From Flaviflagellibacter sp963786225 (GTDB taxonomy: Bacteria > Pseudomonadota > Alphaproteobacteria > Rhizobiales > Methylopilaceae), in contig CAWAYQ010000002.1 of assembly GCA_963786225.1 (NCBI GenBank), positions 14,566 through 78,565 of the forward strand: 64,000 nucleotides of DNA, in the 5' to 3' direction. Shown here piece by piece: positions 39,522 to 47,948 of the stretch. The notes beneath the pieces are model-generated. The model was not told the origin of the DNA and searched no databases. It saw only the letters and a list, made by a program, of their open reading frames with translations. Position numbers and translations under genes: made by a program. Positions within the stretch are counted from its first letter, which is position 1; each line of letters opens with the position of its first letter.

Positions 39522-39914
39522 ATGGACGCAATGAGCCCATTTCGCCTACTGGCCCGAAAAGCTGTCCGCCCTCTCTTGTTCGGAGCGGGCTGGGTGCTGC
39601 TCGTCGTCGGCATTGCGGGACTGGTTCTGCCGCTCGTGCCGGGAACGGTCTTCCTGATTCTCGCGGCCGCCTGTTTCGCGCGCTCGTCGCCCCGGTTCGA
39701 GAACTGGCTCGTCACTCATCCGCAGTTCGGGCCGAGCATCGTCGCCTGGCGCACGAACGGCTCAATACCGTCGCGTGCGAAGCTGATTGCGATCGGTGCG
39801 ATGCTGCTGTCGTTCGGCCTGACATGGATGACCGGTGCGCCGCCGATTGCGCTCGTCGTGACCGGGCTGGCGCTTGCGGTTGCTGCCCTCTATGTCGGCA
39901 CGCGTCCGTCCTAA
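39522..39914 (+). CDS. DUF454 (YbaN-type) small membrane protein
   Basis: 130 aa. Hydrophobic hairpin (LLFGAGWVLLVVGIAGLVLPLVPGTVFLILAAACFARSS, split over two helices), then the family motif FENWLVTHPQFGPSIVAWRTNG, and two more helices at the end. Function unknown. The start could also be the ATG 9 bases later. The 3' end overlaps the convergent LysE gene by 4 bases. Confidence 0.85.
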   Translation: MDAMSPFRLLARKAVRPLLFGAGWVLLVVGIAGLVLPLVPGTVFLILAAACFARSSPRFENWLVTHPQFGPSIVAWRTNGSIPSRAKLIAIGAMLLSFGLTWMTGAPPIALVVTGLALAVAALYVGTRPS

Positions 39915-40549
39915 CCGGGGAAAAGCTCGGTCCGCACTTCATCGGCAAGCTTCAGGCCGAGTGCAATCATGACCGCGCCCGTCCCCCGGTCCACCCAACG
40001 CGCAAGCCGCTGATAATGCTTGCGGGCCGGACCGCTCGACAGAATGAGAGCGAGTGTTGCGTACCAGCAGAATGCCTCGATCGCGATCAGGACGAGCAGA
40101 ACGGCGTAAAACCATAAAGGCGCGTGCGTCGGTACTAGTACGATGAAGATACTTGTCCAGAACGCCGCCGATTTCGGATTGCTGAGATTTGTGAGGAGCC
40201 CGGTGACGTAGGGTGAGCGTCTGATTTTCGGGCGCGCGGCATCCGTACCGGTATCGGCAGATGGTCCGTGGACGATGATTCTCCAGCCCGCATACACGAG
40301 ATAGATCGCCGCCAGCAGCCGCAGCACGCGGTACACCGAGCCGGCTTCAAGAAGCAGCACGCCCACGCCACCCAGGCTGAGCGAAACCCAGACGATCGTT
40401 CCGGTCGCAATACCGAAGCTCGCGGCGAGACCAGCCTTGCGTGACACGCTCGCCGACAGGTGACTTACCGTCAAAGTGTTCGGTCCGGGCAGCATCGCGG
40501 CGAGGATGTAGATCAATGCGAGCTGCCAAAGACTTCCGGCCAGATCCAT
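39911..40549 (-). CDS. LysE/RhtB-family amino acid exporter
   Basis: 212 aa from the ATG at 40549, with about six membrane helices. The family hallmark AAMLPGPNTLTVSHLSASVSRKAGL is at the N-terminus, and the second helix pair contains NLSNPKSAAFWTSIF. Members export amino acids or homoserine lactone-type compounds from the cytoplasm. It lies directly behind a second, divergent-in-sequence LysE gene in the same orientation (1-bp gap), which suggests one operon. Confidence 0.9.
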   Translation of the reverse strand: MDLAGSLWQLALIYILAAMLPGPNTLTVSHLSASVSRKAGLAASFGIATGTIVWVSLSLGGVGVLLLEAGSVYRVLRLLAAIYLVYAGWRIIVHGPSADTGTDAARPKIRRSPYVTGLLTNLSNPKSAAFWTSIFIVLVPTHAPLWFYAVLLVLIAIEAFCWYATLALILSSGPARKHYQRLARWVDRGTGAVMIALGLKLADEVRTELFPG

Positions 40550-40550
40550 C

Positions 40551-41174
40551 CTATTTCTGCCGCGCCAGCGCGAGCCCGATCCCCGCACCTACCAGCAATC
40601 CGCCGGCCAGGCGGTTTCCCAGACGTCCGCGCGCTGCGATAAGTCTGCGCGCACGGCCCGCGGCCAATGCCCAGCACCCGTCGATCAGAACGGCGATCGT
40701 CAGAAAGGTCAGGGACAGAGCCGCGATCTGGGGCGCGACCGCCCTGCCCTCGCTGAGGAACTGCGGAAAGAACGCCCCGTAGAACAGGAGCGTCTTAGGG
40801 TTCGTCAGCGAGACCAGCAGGGCACGTACATAGATCGCACGCCCCGATTTTGGCTCGGAAGGAAGGGTGAGATCGACGGCGGGCGCCCGCCATTGCCTGA
40901 TGCCGAGCCAGACCAGATAAAGCGCACCGACCCAGCGCACCCATTCGAACCAGACGCCGAATATGTCCATCAAGCCGCTCAGCCCGAGCGACGCGAGCAT
41001 CAGTTGCGGCACCATGGCCGAACTTGTTCCGGCGACTGTGAGCAATCCGTAGCGCGGCCCGTACGCGACGCTGTTGGCGACGATCAGCGCCACATTCGGG
41101 CCGGGAACCAGCATCAGGAGGACGACCGCGCCGCAGAAGGCGAAATAGAGCGCGGGGTCGAGCACCGGAATCAC
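40551..41174 (-). CDS. LysE/RhtB-family amino acid exporter
   Basis: 207 aa from the GTG at 41174, which overlaps the glmS stop by 4 bases (GTGA), so it is translated by coupling to glmS. Hallmarks are MLVPGPNVALIVANSVAYGPRYGL and SLTNPKTLLFYGAFFPQFL. The sequence is not close to the exporter after it, so this is a pair of different LysE paralogues rather than a recent duplication. Substrates unknown. Confidence 0.9.
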   Translation of the reverse strand: MIPVLDPALYFAFCGAVVLLMLVPGPNVALIVANSVAYGPRYGLLTVAGTSSAMVPQLMLASLGLSGLMDIFGVWFEWVRWVGALYLVWLGIRQWRAPAVDLTLPSEPKSGRAIYVRALLVSLTNPKTLLFYGAFFPQFLSEGRAVAPQIAALSLTFLTIAVLIDGCWALAAGRARRLIAARGRLGNRLAGGLLVGAGIGLALARQK

Positions 41175-42994
41175 TCCACTGTGACGGACTTCGCAAGATT
41201 GCGCGGCTGGTCGACGTCGGTGCCCATGACGACCGCCGTATGATAGGCGAGCAGTTGCATGGGGACGGCGTAGATCATGGGCGTGACGAAGGCGTAAGAC
41301 GTCGGAACGATCAAAGTCTCGAATTCGCCGCCCGCCTCCTTGGCTCCCGCCGGGTCCGTCACGAGCAGGACCTTGCCGCCGCGCGCGGCAACCTCCTGCA
41401 TGTTGGAGACGGTCTTCTCGAACAGCGAATCGTAGGGCGCAAGAACCACGACCGGCACCTTTTCGTCGACAAGCGCGATCGGGCCATGCTTCAGTTCGCC
41501 GGCGGCATAGCCTTCCGCATGTATGTACGAGATTTCCTTGAGCTTCAGCGCGCCTTCCATGGCGATGGGATAGGACGTGCCGCGTCCCAGATAGAGCGCG
41601 TCCTGAGCCTTCGCCAAATCCTTCGCCAGTCGCTCGATCTGCGGTTCGAGCTTCAGCGTCTCGGCCATCAAGCGGGGAAGTTCGATCAGCGAGGCGATGA
41701 GCTTCTGCTCGTCCGCTTCGGATAGAACGCCCCGCGCCCTGCCCGCCGCGACGGCGAGCGATGCCAGGGTCGCAAGCTGACAGGTAAACGCCTTGGTGGA
41801 AGCGACGCCGATCTCGGTCCCGGCCAGGGTCGGCAGAACGGCATCGGATTCGCGCGCGATGGTCGATGTCGGCACATTGACGACGCTTGCGATCTGCATG
41901 CCCTGCGCGCGGCAATGGCGTAACGTCGCCAAAGTGTCGGCCGTCTCGCCCGATTGCGAGATCAGGATCGCAAGCCCGCCGTCCTTCAACGGCGGTTCGC
42001 GATAGCGGAATTCCGACGCGATATCGATATCGACCGGCATGCGCGCGAACTTCTCGAACCAATAGCGCGCGACGAGGGCCGCGTAATAGGCCGTGCCGCA
42101 TGCCGAGAACGCGATGCGGTCGAGTTTCTTGAAGTCCAGCCCGTCCGGCACGCGCGCGCGCCCGGCGCTCATGTCGATGTGGTGCGCGAGCGTATGACCG
42201 ACGACCTCGGGCTGCTCGGCAATTTCCTTGGCCATGAAATGCCGGTAATTGCCCTTTTCGACCATCGCGGCGCTTGCGAGCGATTTCTGGACCGTCCGCG
42301 CGACGTTCCCGCCGTTGCCATCGCAATCGCGTATGGACACGCCTTTGTGGGTCAGAATGGCGCAATCGCCATCGTCGAGGTAGCTGATCCGGTCCGTGAA
42401 CGGAGCAAGGGCGATCGCGTCCGAGCCGACATACATTTCGCCGTCGCCGTAACCGATGGCGAGAGGGCTGCCACGGCGGGCGGCGATCATGAGATCTTCC
42501 TCGCCCTTGAAGATGAACGCCAGCGCGAACGCACCGCGCAGCCGGGCAAGGACGGCCGGCACCGCGTCCTGCGGCGTCTTTCCGGCATCGAGCTCGCGCT
42601 CGATGAGGTGGACGATGGTTTCCGTGTCGGTGTCGCTGGAGAACGCCACGCCGTGACCGGCGAGCTCTTCCCGCAGTTCCTTGTAGTTCTCGATGATGCC
42701 GTTGTGGACGACCGCCACACGCTCGGTCGCATGCGGATGGGCGTTGGCCTCGCTCGGTCCGCCATGGGTCGCCCAGCGGGTATGACCGATCCCGGCATGG
42801 CCGTTGAGCGGCTCCTTCTGAAGTTTGTCTTCGAGGAAGCGTAGTTTGCCGGGTGCGCGGCGGCGGGCCAGGGCGCCCTTTTCGAGGGTCGCCACACCGG
42901 CCGAATCATAGCCGCGATATTCCAGCCGTTTCAGCGCATCGACGATCTGCGGCGCGACCGCCCCTTTTCCGAGAATGCCAACAATTCCGCACAT
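41171..42994 (-). CDS. glmS: glutamine:fructose-6-phosphate aminotransferase (isomerising)
   Basis: 607 aa, the standard length. The N-terminal class II glutaminase domain starts with the catalytic Cys2 (MCGIVGILGK) and has LEYRGYDSAGV and HTRWATHG. Two SIS sugar isomerase domains follow (about 280-590), with SQSGETADTLATLRH and the C-terminal PRNLAKSVTVE. It makes glucosamine-6-phosphate for peptidoglycan and LPS. It lies 103 bp after glmU on the same strand. No ribozyme leader is seen, as expected outside Firmicutes. Confidence 0.97.
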   Translation of the reverse strand: MCGIVGILGKGAVAPQIVDALKRLEYRGYDSAGVATLEKGALARRRAPGKLRFLEDKLQKEPLNGHAGIGHTRWATHGGPSEANAHPHATERVAVVHNGIIENYKELREELAGHGVAFSSDTDTETIVHLIERELDAGKTPQDAVPAVLARLRGAFALAFIFKGEEDLMIAARRGSPLAIGYGDGEMYVGSDAIALAPFTDRISYLDDGDCAILTHKGVSIRDCDGNGGNVARTVQKSLASAAMVEKGNYRHFMAKEIAEQPEVVGHTLAHHIDMSAGRARVPDGLDFKKLDRIAFSACGTAYYAALVARYWFEKFARMPVDIDIASEFRYREPPLKDGGLAILISQSGETADTLATLRHCRAQGMQIASVVNVPTSTIARESDAVLPTLAGTEIGVASTKAFTCQLATLASLAVAAGRARGVLSEADEQKLIASLIELPRLMAETLKLEPQIERLAKDLAKAQDALYLGRGTSYPIAMEGALKLKEISYIHAEGYAAGELKHGPIALVDEKVPVVVLAPYDSLFEKTVSNMQEVAARGGKVLLVTDPAGAKEAGGEFETLIVPTSYAFVTPMIYAVPMQLLAYHTAVVMGTDVDQPRNLAKSVTVE

Positions 42995-43097
42995 ATATGA
43001 TCCTCAGTGGCACCCAACCTTTAGAAGGCTGACACATTTCGGGCAAATCACGAAGATTTTCCGAATCTAACTCTTGGGCTTCCGCCGCGCCGGCCCT

Positions 43098-44444
43098 TCA
43101 CTTCGCTGGCTTCGGATGTGCCTTGCGGCGCTCGTCGGCCCACCCGGGCTTGACCGTCTGGCGGGACCGGGCGATGCCGAGTGCATCGGCCGCTACGTCT
43201 TCCGTGATGACGCTGCCGGTCGCGATATAGGCGCCCGCCCCGATCGTCACCGGAGCGACGAGGGCGGAATTGACGCCGATGAACGCCCCCGCTCCGATTT
43301 CCGTGCGGTGTTTCCGCACTCCGTCGTAGTTACAGGTGATGGCGCCCGCGCCGATATTGGCGTCCGCGCCGACATGGCTGTCGCCGACATAAGCGAGGTG
43401 GTTCACCTTCACGTCGCGCTCGAGCACCGCGTTCTTGATCTCGACGAAATTGCCGATGCGGGCGTGCTCACCCAGCGAAGCACCGGGCCGCAGACGCGCG
43501 AAAGGACCGATCGTGACGTGCTTGCCGATATGGGCGCCCTCGAAGTGGCAATAGGCGCGGATTGTCGTGCCGTCCCCGACCGTGACGCCGGGGCCGAACA
43601 CCACATTCGGCTCGATCAGGACGTCCTGTCCGATCTTCGTGTCCGCCGAGAGGAACACCGTTTCGGGAGCAATCATTGTCGCGCCGCCGTCCATCGCGGC
43701 CAGACGCAGGCGTTGCTGCAACGTCGCTTCCACAGCGGCGAGCTGGGCGCGGGTATTGACGCCCTGGACTTCGTCCTCGCCGGCTTCCAGGGCAACGGTC
43801 CTGAGACCAGCCCCACGCGCCAGGCCGACGACATCGGTAAGATAAAATTCGCGCTTGGCGTTGGCGTTAGTCACGGCGTCGAGCAGGCCGAGGGCGTGCG
43901 CGCCCGACAGCGCCATCAGCCCGGCATTGCAGAAACCGATCTTCTTCTCGTCGGCGGAGGCGTCCTTGTCTTCGCGGATCGCGACGAGGCTTCCGTTTTC
44001 AACGATCAGCCGCCCATAGCCCGCAGGATCGGAGGCCTGAAAGCCCAGCACCGCCACGGCCGCGCCCTCGGCGAGGGCCGCACGAAGCCGCATCAAGGTG
44101 TCCGGACGGACAAGCGGGGTGTCGGCGAAGAGAACGAGAATATCGTCAGCCGGCTGTTCCAGCGCCCCGCGCGCAGCGAGGACGGCGTGCGCCGTGCCCA
44201 GCCGCTCCGTCTGCACGAAGACCTGCGCCTCGGGCGCATACTTGCCGATCTCTTCGGCGACATCGTCCCTGCCGGGACCGATCACGGCCGCGAGCCGGTT
44301 CGCGCCGGCCTCCCGCGCCGCTGAGATCGCATGCCCGACGAGCGAGCGCCCGGCCGCCTCATGGAGCACTTTGGGCCGCGCGGATTTCATGCGCGTACCC
44401 TCTCCGGCGGCCAAAACGAGAGTGAGACAGGTTCTCGGCGCCAT
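43098..44444 (-). CDS. glmU: bifunctional GlcN-1-P acetyltransferase / GlcNAc-1-P uridyltransferase
   Basis: 448 aa from the ATG at 44444. The N-terminal pyrophosphorylase domain has LAAGEGTRMKSARPKVLH and LFADTPLV. The C-terminal left-handed beta-helix (about 245-425) has hexapeptide repeats and the acetyltransferase His in the NHLAYVGDSHVG region. It supplies UDP-GlcNAc from the GlmS product after GlmM. Confidence 0.97.
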   Translation of the reverse strand: MAPRTCLTLVLAAGEGTRMKSARPKVLHEAAGRSLVGHAISAAREAGANRLAAVIGPGRDDVAEEIGKYAPEAQVFVQTERLGTAHAVLAARGALEQPADDILVLFADTPLVRPDTLMRLRAALAEGAAVAVLGFQASDPAGYGRLIVENGSLVAIREDKDASADEKKIGFCNAGLMALSGAHALGLLDAVTNANAKREFYLTDVVGLARGAGLRTVALEAGEDEVQGVNTRAQLAAVEATLQQRLRLAAMDGGATMIAPETVFLSADTKIGQDVLIEPNVVFGPGVTVGDGTTIRAYCHFEGAHIGKHVTIGPFARLRPGASLGEHARIGNFVEIKNAVLERDVKVNHLAYVGDSHVGADANIGAGAITCNYDGVRKHRTEIGAGAFIGVNSALVAPVTIGAGAYIATGSVITEDVAADALGIARSRQTVKPGWADERRKAHPKPAK

Positions 44445-44522
44445 ATTTCCGTTATCTCCCGCCCGCAACCGAGTGGCGGGCTTCTCCGAATCATCACGTA
44501 TTACGATAAATTCAAACGCTAG

Positions 44523-45257
44523 GTGGAGTTTCTTAAAACCGTGGCAAACGAAGCTTCGACGCACAGCCATTCGCACCGGTTCCCGCCCGGGATGCTGGAT
44601 CGTGCGCATGCGCCGGAAGGTTCGTCGTCGCTATATGTCCTGTGGGGCTTTTTCACGTTTGCCTCGATCGCCGCGGCGGTCGCCGTCTGCTTTACGCCGG
44701 GCGCGGACAAGCGCTTTACGGCCGCCATGAGTTCGCCTTCCTCCCCCGCCCTGGCGATGACGGCGCGGCTCGAGCCCGTGCCGCCGATGACCGCGCCCGA
44801 CGAGGCGCTGGTTTCACGGCTTCAGATCCTAGAGGACCAGATCGGCAACCTGACGGGATCAATCCCCCAGAACCCGCCTGAGAAGACACAAACGGCCGCC
44901 CCCGCCGGGATCACGCCGGTAGCCTCGGATCCGAAGCCCGTGCGCACGACCTCGCTCGCGACCGCCGAGCCGGAGGCCGCACTGACGCGCACGTCCTTCG
45001 GGATAGATCTCGGCTCCGAAGCCTCGTTCGGGGGGCTCCGCACCCGGTGGGACAATCTCCGGAAGCAATATCCCGAACTCGGCCGTCTTTCGCCGCGGAT
45101 CTCGGCCCGGGACAAAAACGGCAAGGTCGAGCTTCGGCTGATCGCCGGCCCGTTCGAGAACGCCGCCGACGCCGCCAAGGCCTGCGCCAGCCTGCTCTCC
45201 AAAGGCACGCTCTGCGACGGCGGCCTGTTCGACGGCCAGCGCCTACCTGCGAGCTGA
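44523..45257 (+). CDS. membrane-anchored protein with a C-terminal SPOR-like domain
   Basis: 244 aa from a GTG (a second GTG 18 bases later is equally possible). A short cytoplasmic N-terminus and one membrane helix (about 38-58: VLWGFFTFASIAAAVAVCF) are followed by a low-complexity Pro/Ala linker. The C-terminal part (about 160-240) starts GIDLGSEASFGGLRTRW and contains VELRLIAGPFENAADAAKACASL, the layout of SPOR domains that bind denuded peptidoglycan at the septum. Divergent from glmU. A role in cell envelope or division is likely but unproven. Confidence 0.7.
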   Translation: MEFLKTVANEASTHSHSHRFPPGMLDRAHAPEGSSSLYVLWGFFTFASIAAAVAVCFTPGADKRFTAAMSSPSSPALAMTARLEPVPPMTAPDEALVSRLQILEDQIGNLTGSIPQNPPEKTQTAAPAGITPVASDPKPVRTTSLATAEPEAALTRTSFGIDLGSEASFGGLRTRWDNLRKQYPELGRLSPRISARDKNGKVELRLIAGPFENAADAAKACASLLSKGTLCDGGLFDGQRLPAS

Positions 45258-45296
45258 CGCTTTCCTGGAGGCGGCGGGCCGTCTAAAAGGCTCGCT

Positions 45297-45689
45297 ATGT
45301 CCTATCCCCTCTTTCGCCCCAGCCGCCGCGCGGCCATCACCATCGCCGCCTTGGGCGCGGTCTCGCTCGGCCTCGCCGCCTATCTGCGCTACCAACTCGT
45401 CGAACCCGCGGCGGTCGGCCTTGTCTGCGATGCGGGCGCCATGACGCCTGTTTGCATCATGCGCCGCGTCTTCATCGGGGTCTTCGTCTGGAACGGCTTC
45501 GGCGCTGCCGCCCTGGTCGCGGCGGTGCTGGCGCTTCTTCGCCCGTCGAACATCCTGATCGGGGCCGCGGTGATCGCGGGCTTTCTCGGTGTCGTGCTCT
45601 ACAACACGCAGCTCAGCGCGCTGGCGCTGGCTCTGCTGCCACTTGTGCTTGCGCGACCCGCGCCGGCCAAAGAATTCCAGCCAGAGTGA
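45297..45689 (+). CDS. small integral membrane protein, unknown function
   Basis: 130 aa with about four hydrophobic helices (ITIAALGAVSLGLAAYL, RRVFIGVFVWNGFGAAALVAAVLALL, ILIGAAVIAGFLGVVLY, LALALLPLVLA) and two Cys in the first loop (VCDAG, VCIMRR). I do not recognise a family. Its last 77 bp overlap, tail to tail, the 3' end of the ndvC-like gene on the other strand, which is unusual. Confidence 0.6.
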   Translation: MSYPLFRPSRRAAITIAALGAVSLGLAAYLRYQLVEPAAVGLVCDAGAMTPVCIMRRVFIGVFVWNGFGAAALVAAVLALLRPSNILIGAAVIAGFLGVVLYNTQLSALALALLPLVLARPAPAKEFQPE

Positions 45690-47236
45690 AAAGCAGCGCG
45701 GCAAAGCCAAGCGCCTCCCAGTTGGATATCCGCTCCTGAACGACGACGATGATCGCGGCAGCCGTCAATACCGCGGCGAATATGCGTTCGCTGAGGACAT
45801 CGCCCGCGCGCGGCGCAAACAGCGATGCGAAGGCAAGCCCGACCACCGGGCCGATCAGGGTCGATGTCGCGAACTCCCGGTAGCGCGGATCGAAAACGAG
45901 GCCGAGCGCCAGATAGACCGCCAGCACCACGGACGCGGCGAGCGCGGTCGTGAGCCAGGTTTGGAGACCGAGTGGCGCCGCAGGGCGCCCGACAAGCCTG
46001 GTAAAAGCCGCCGGCCCGACGCCGCCGGCAATTGCCGCTCCGGCTATTACGGGTGCTCCGGCCGCCAGCATCAAATAGAACGATCGCGCGGCCCAGTTCG
46101 AACGGGGTGCGCGCGCCGATGGCGTTCATATGGACCGCGAGCCCGATGGCGCATCCTGAAACCGCCGCCAGGGCCGCAATCGCCACCCACCGTGACGGCA
46201 TGACATTGCGTCCTCGACCGGCGACGGCCGCCGACGCGAAGACGAGAAATGCCAACGCGCCGCCCAGAATCGCCTGCTGGCGCCACTGCGGATGGTTCGA
46301 GACCGCTTCGCCCCAATGAAATTTCGGCTCGCGGCTGTCGGCGTCCAGCAGTCCCCAATAACCGCCGACCGTACCTTCGAGCAGACGCTTCCAGGGTTGA
46401 TCGAAAGCCTCGATCAGATTGACGTCGTAGCCGCTGGTTTTCTGCAGCGCGACGATGTCGTGCAGCACCAGGGCCTGATCGGCGGGGGTCGCGCGTGCGC
46501 CCCAACGCATGCGGCCCTGGCTTGGCCAGCCGGTCTCCCCGATCAGAATCGGTTTGCCGGGAAATACCTCCCCGACATGTTTGCGAATGTCCGCGACATG
46601 CGCGCCCGCTTTGTCTGCCGGAACGGGCTCGTCCTCCCAATAGGGAAGTATGTGCACGGTTACGACATCGACGAACTGCGCGAGCGCCGGGTGCTTCATC
46701 CAGAATTCCCAGACATCGGCATAGGTCGTCGGAACGCTCACGCGCGCCTTCACGCTTTTCAGAATGTCGCCGAGATCTTTTTCTGAAATCTCGCCGCGCA
46801 GCAGCGTTTCGTTGCCGATGACGAGCATGCGCACGACGTCGGGATTGCTGTTGACGAGGCGGATGGCGGTTTCGATCTGCTTCGCATTGCCCGCGGCCTC
46901 GCGGCCGATCCATATTCCGAGAATCACTTTGAGCTTGTGCTTCCGGGCGAGCAGCGGAACGTTTTCGAGCCCCTGATCGACCGCATAGGTGCGGACACAA
47001 TCCGTCACCTTGGCCAGATGGGCAAAATCCTCATCGATCTGCGAGGCCGGGATATGGACGTCTTCGGTGAACGGCGATTGCCCGCGCCGGAAGGGCGCAT
47101 AGGACACGCAGGGGATCTTTTCGCCCGCCGCCAATGGCGAGGGCGGCATTGGGACGGGTCGGCCCATCCCCCACCAGAACAGGCAAACTGCGGCGAGCAC
47201 CGCGGCGAGCAGCACAATCGGGAGACGAAACAACAA
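45613..47236 (-). pseudogene. NdvC-like GH17-type membrane glucanase/transglycosylase, one-base frameshift
   Basis: Removing one base near 46076 gives a 540-aa protein. N-terminal anchor (about 5-24), GH17 domain (about 40-300) with acid/base Glu143 (VIGNETLLRG) and nucleophile Glu234 (IGETGWPS), and then about six to seven C-terminal helices. The frame changes within the second of these (GRAIV-YLMLAAGAPVIAG once corrected). Bradyrhizobium NdvC has this arrangement and is needed for beta-1,6 linkages in the cyclic beta-glucan. The next large gene rightward is NdvB-like. The gene is otherwise whole, so an indel error is the simpler explanation. Confidence 0.75.
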
Positions 47237-47376
47237 GAGGAACCCCCAGCTTTAGTGTGCGATAAACTTAATCACCCTGATTGCCAAGCGCGCGCGGCTG
47301 TGGCGACATGCGCCGCGAAAGCGTCAAAGTCCTGTTAGACTTCTATCCCCCCTCCTCCTTCGAAAAACATCTCTCC

Positions 47377-47793
47377 ATGCGTCGTACGGTTTATGCGTTT
47401 CTGATCGTCGGCCTCCTGGCCGCGCCGCTCCTGCCCGCCCCGGTATTGGCTCAGTCCAAGCCCGAGAGCACCCAGCCCAATCCGTCCGCGCAGCAGAAGC
47501 CGCAAATCCCGGCGGTGAAAAAGAAGGGCACCGAACCGGTGCCGCCTTCGCGCCGGGCCGAATGCGCCTGGACCGGCCAGCGCATCGTCAGCCTGCTGTG
47601 GCGCGACGACGTCAACACGGCGCGCGAGCAGTCCCGATTCTACGAAATGTTCGGTTGCCCGGCGAACCACCTTCCGCTCGCCTTCCGCTGCGTGATCGAG
47701 CAGAGCCAGACCCAGCCCGATCAGAACGACCTGAACGCACGGGTCTACAGCTGCTGGATGGAGCCCGAGCAGCGGGAGGAAACCCAAGAATAA
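47377..47793 (+). CDS. secreted protein of unknown function in the glucan locus
   Basis: 138 aa from the ATG at 47377. Signal peptide (cleavage near VLAQS), a Pro/Lys/Gln-rich spacer, then a compact C-terminal part with four cysteines (ECAWTG, FGCPA, FRCVIE, YSCWME) that may form two disulfides. I do not recognise the family. It lies divergent from the ndvC-like gene and ahead of the ndvB-like gene, so a role in glucan processing or envelope is possible. Confidence 0.7.
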   Translation: MRRTVYAFLIVGLLAAPLLPAPVLAQSKPESTQPNPSAQQKPQIPAVKKKGTEPVPPSRRAECAWTGQRIVSLLWRDDVNTAREQSRFYEMFGCPANHLPLAFRCVIEQSQTQPDQNDLNARVYSCWMEPEQREETQE

Positions 47794-47948
47794 ATCAGCG
47801 GCGTTTCCACGCAGAAACCAATTTTAGAGGAATTGCGGCCAACTTTAAGCCGCTTTTTATCGGCCAAGTACTACTGAAGCCGTCGGCTTTAGTGTATTCG
47901 GTCATTTGCTCCAAGTAGGAGCGCATCTCAAAGGCATTCCTGACTGCC

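Noticed and set aside
43006..43030. TGGCAC hexamer upstream of glmS as a sigma-54 promoter
   Set aside because: The GC element at the required 10-base spacing is missing and the motif is on the wrong strand for glmS.
42995..43097. glmS ribozyme or regulatory RNA between glmU and glmS
   Set aside because: No ribozyme core is visible, and this class is known from Firmicutes rather than from alphaproteobacteria.
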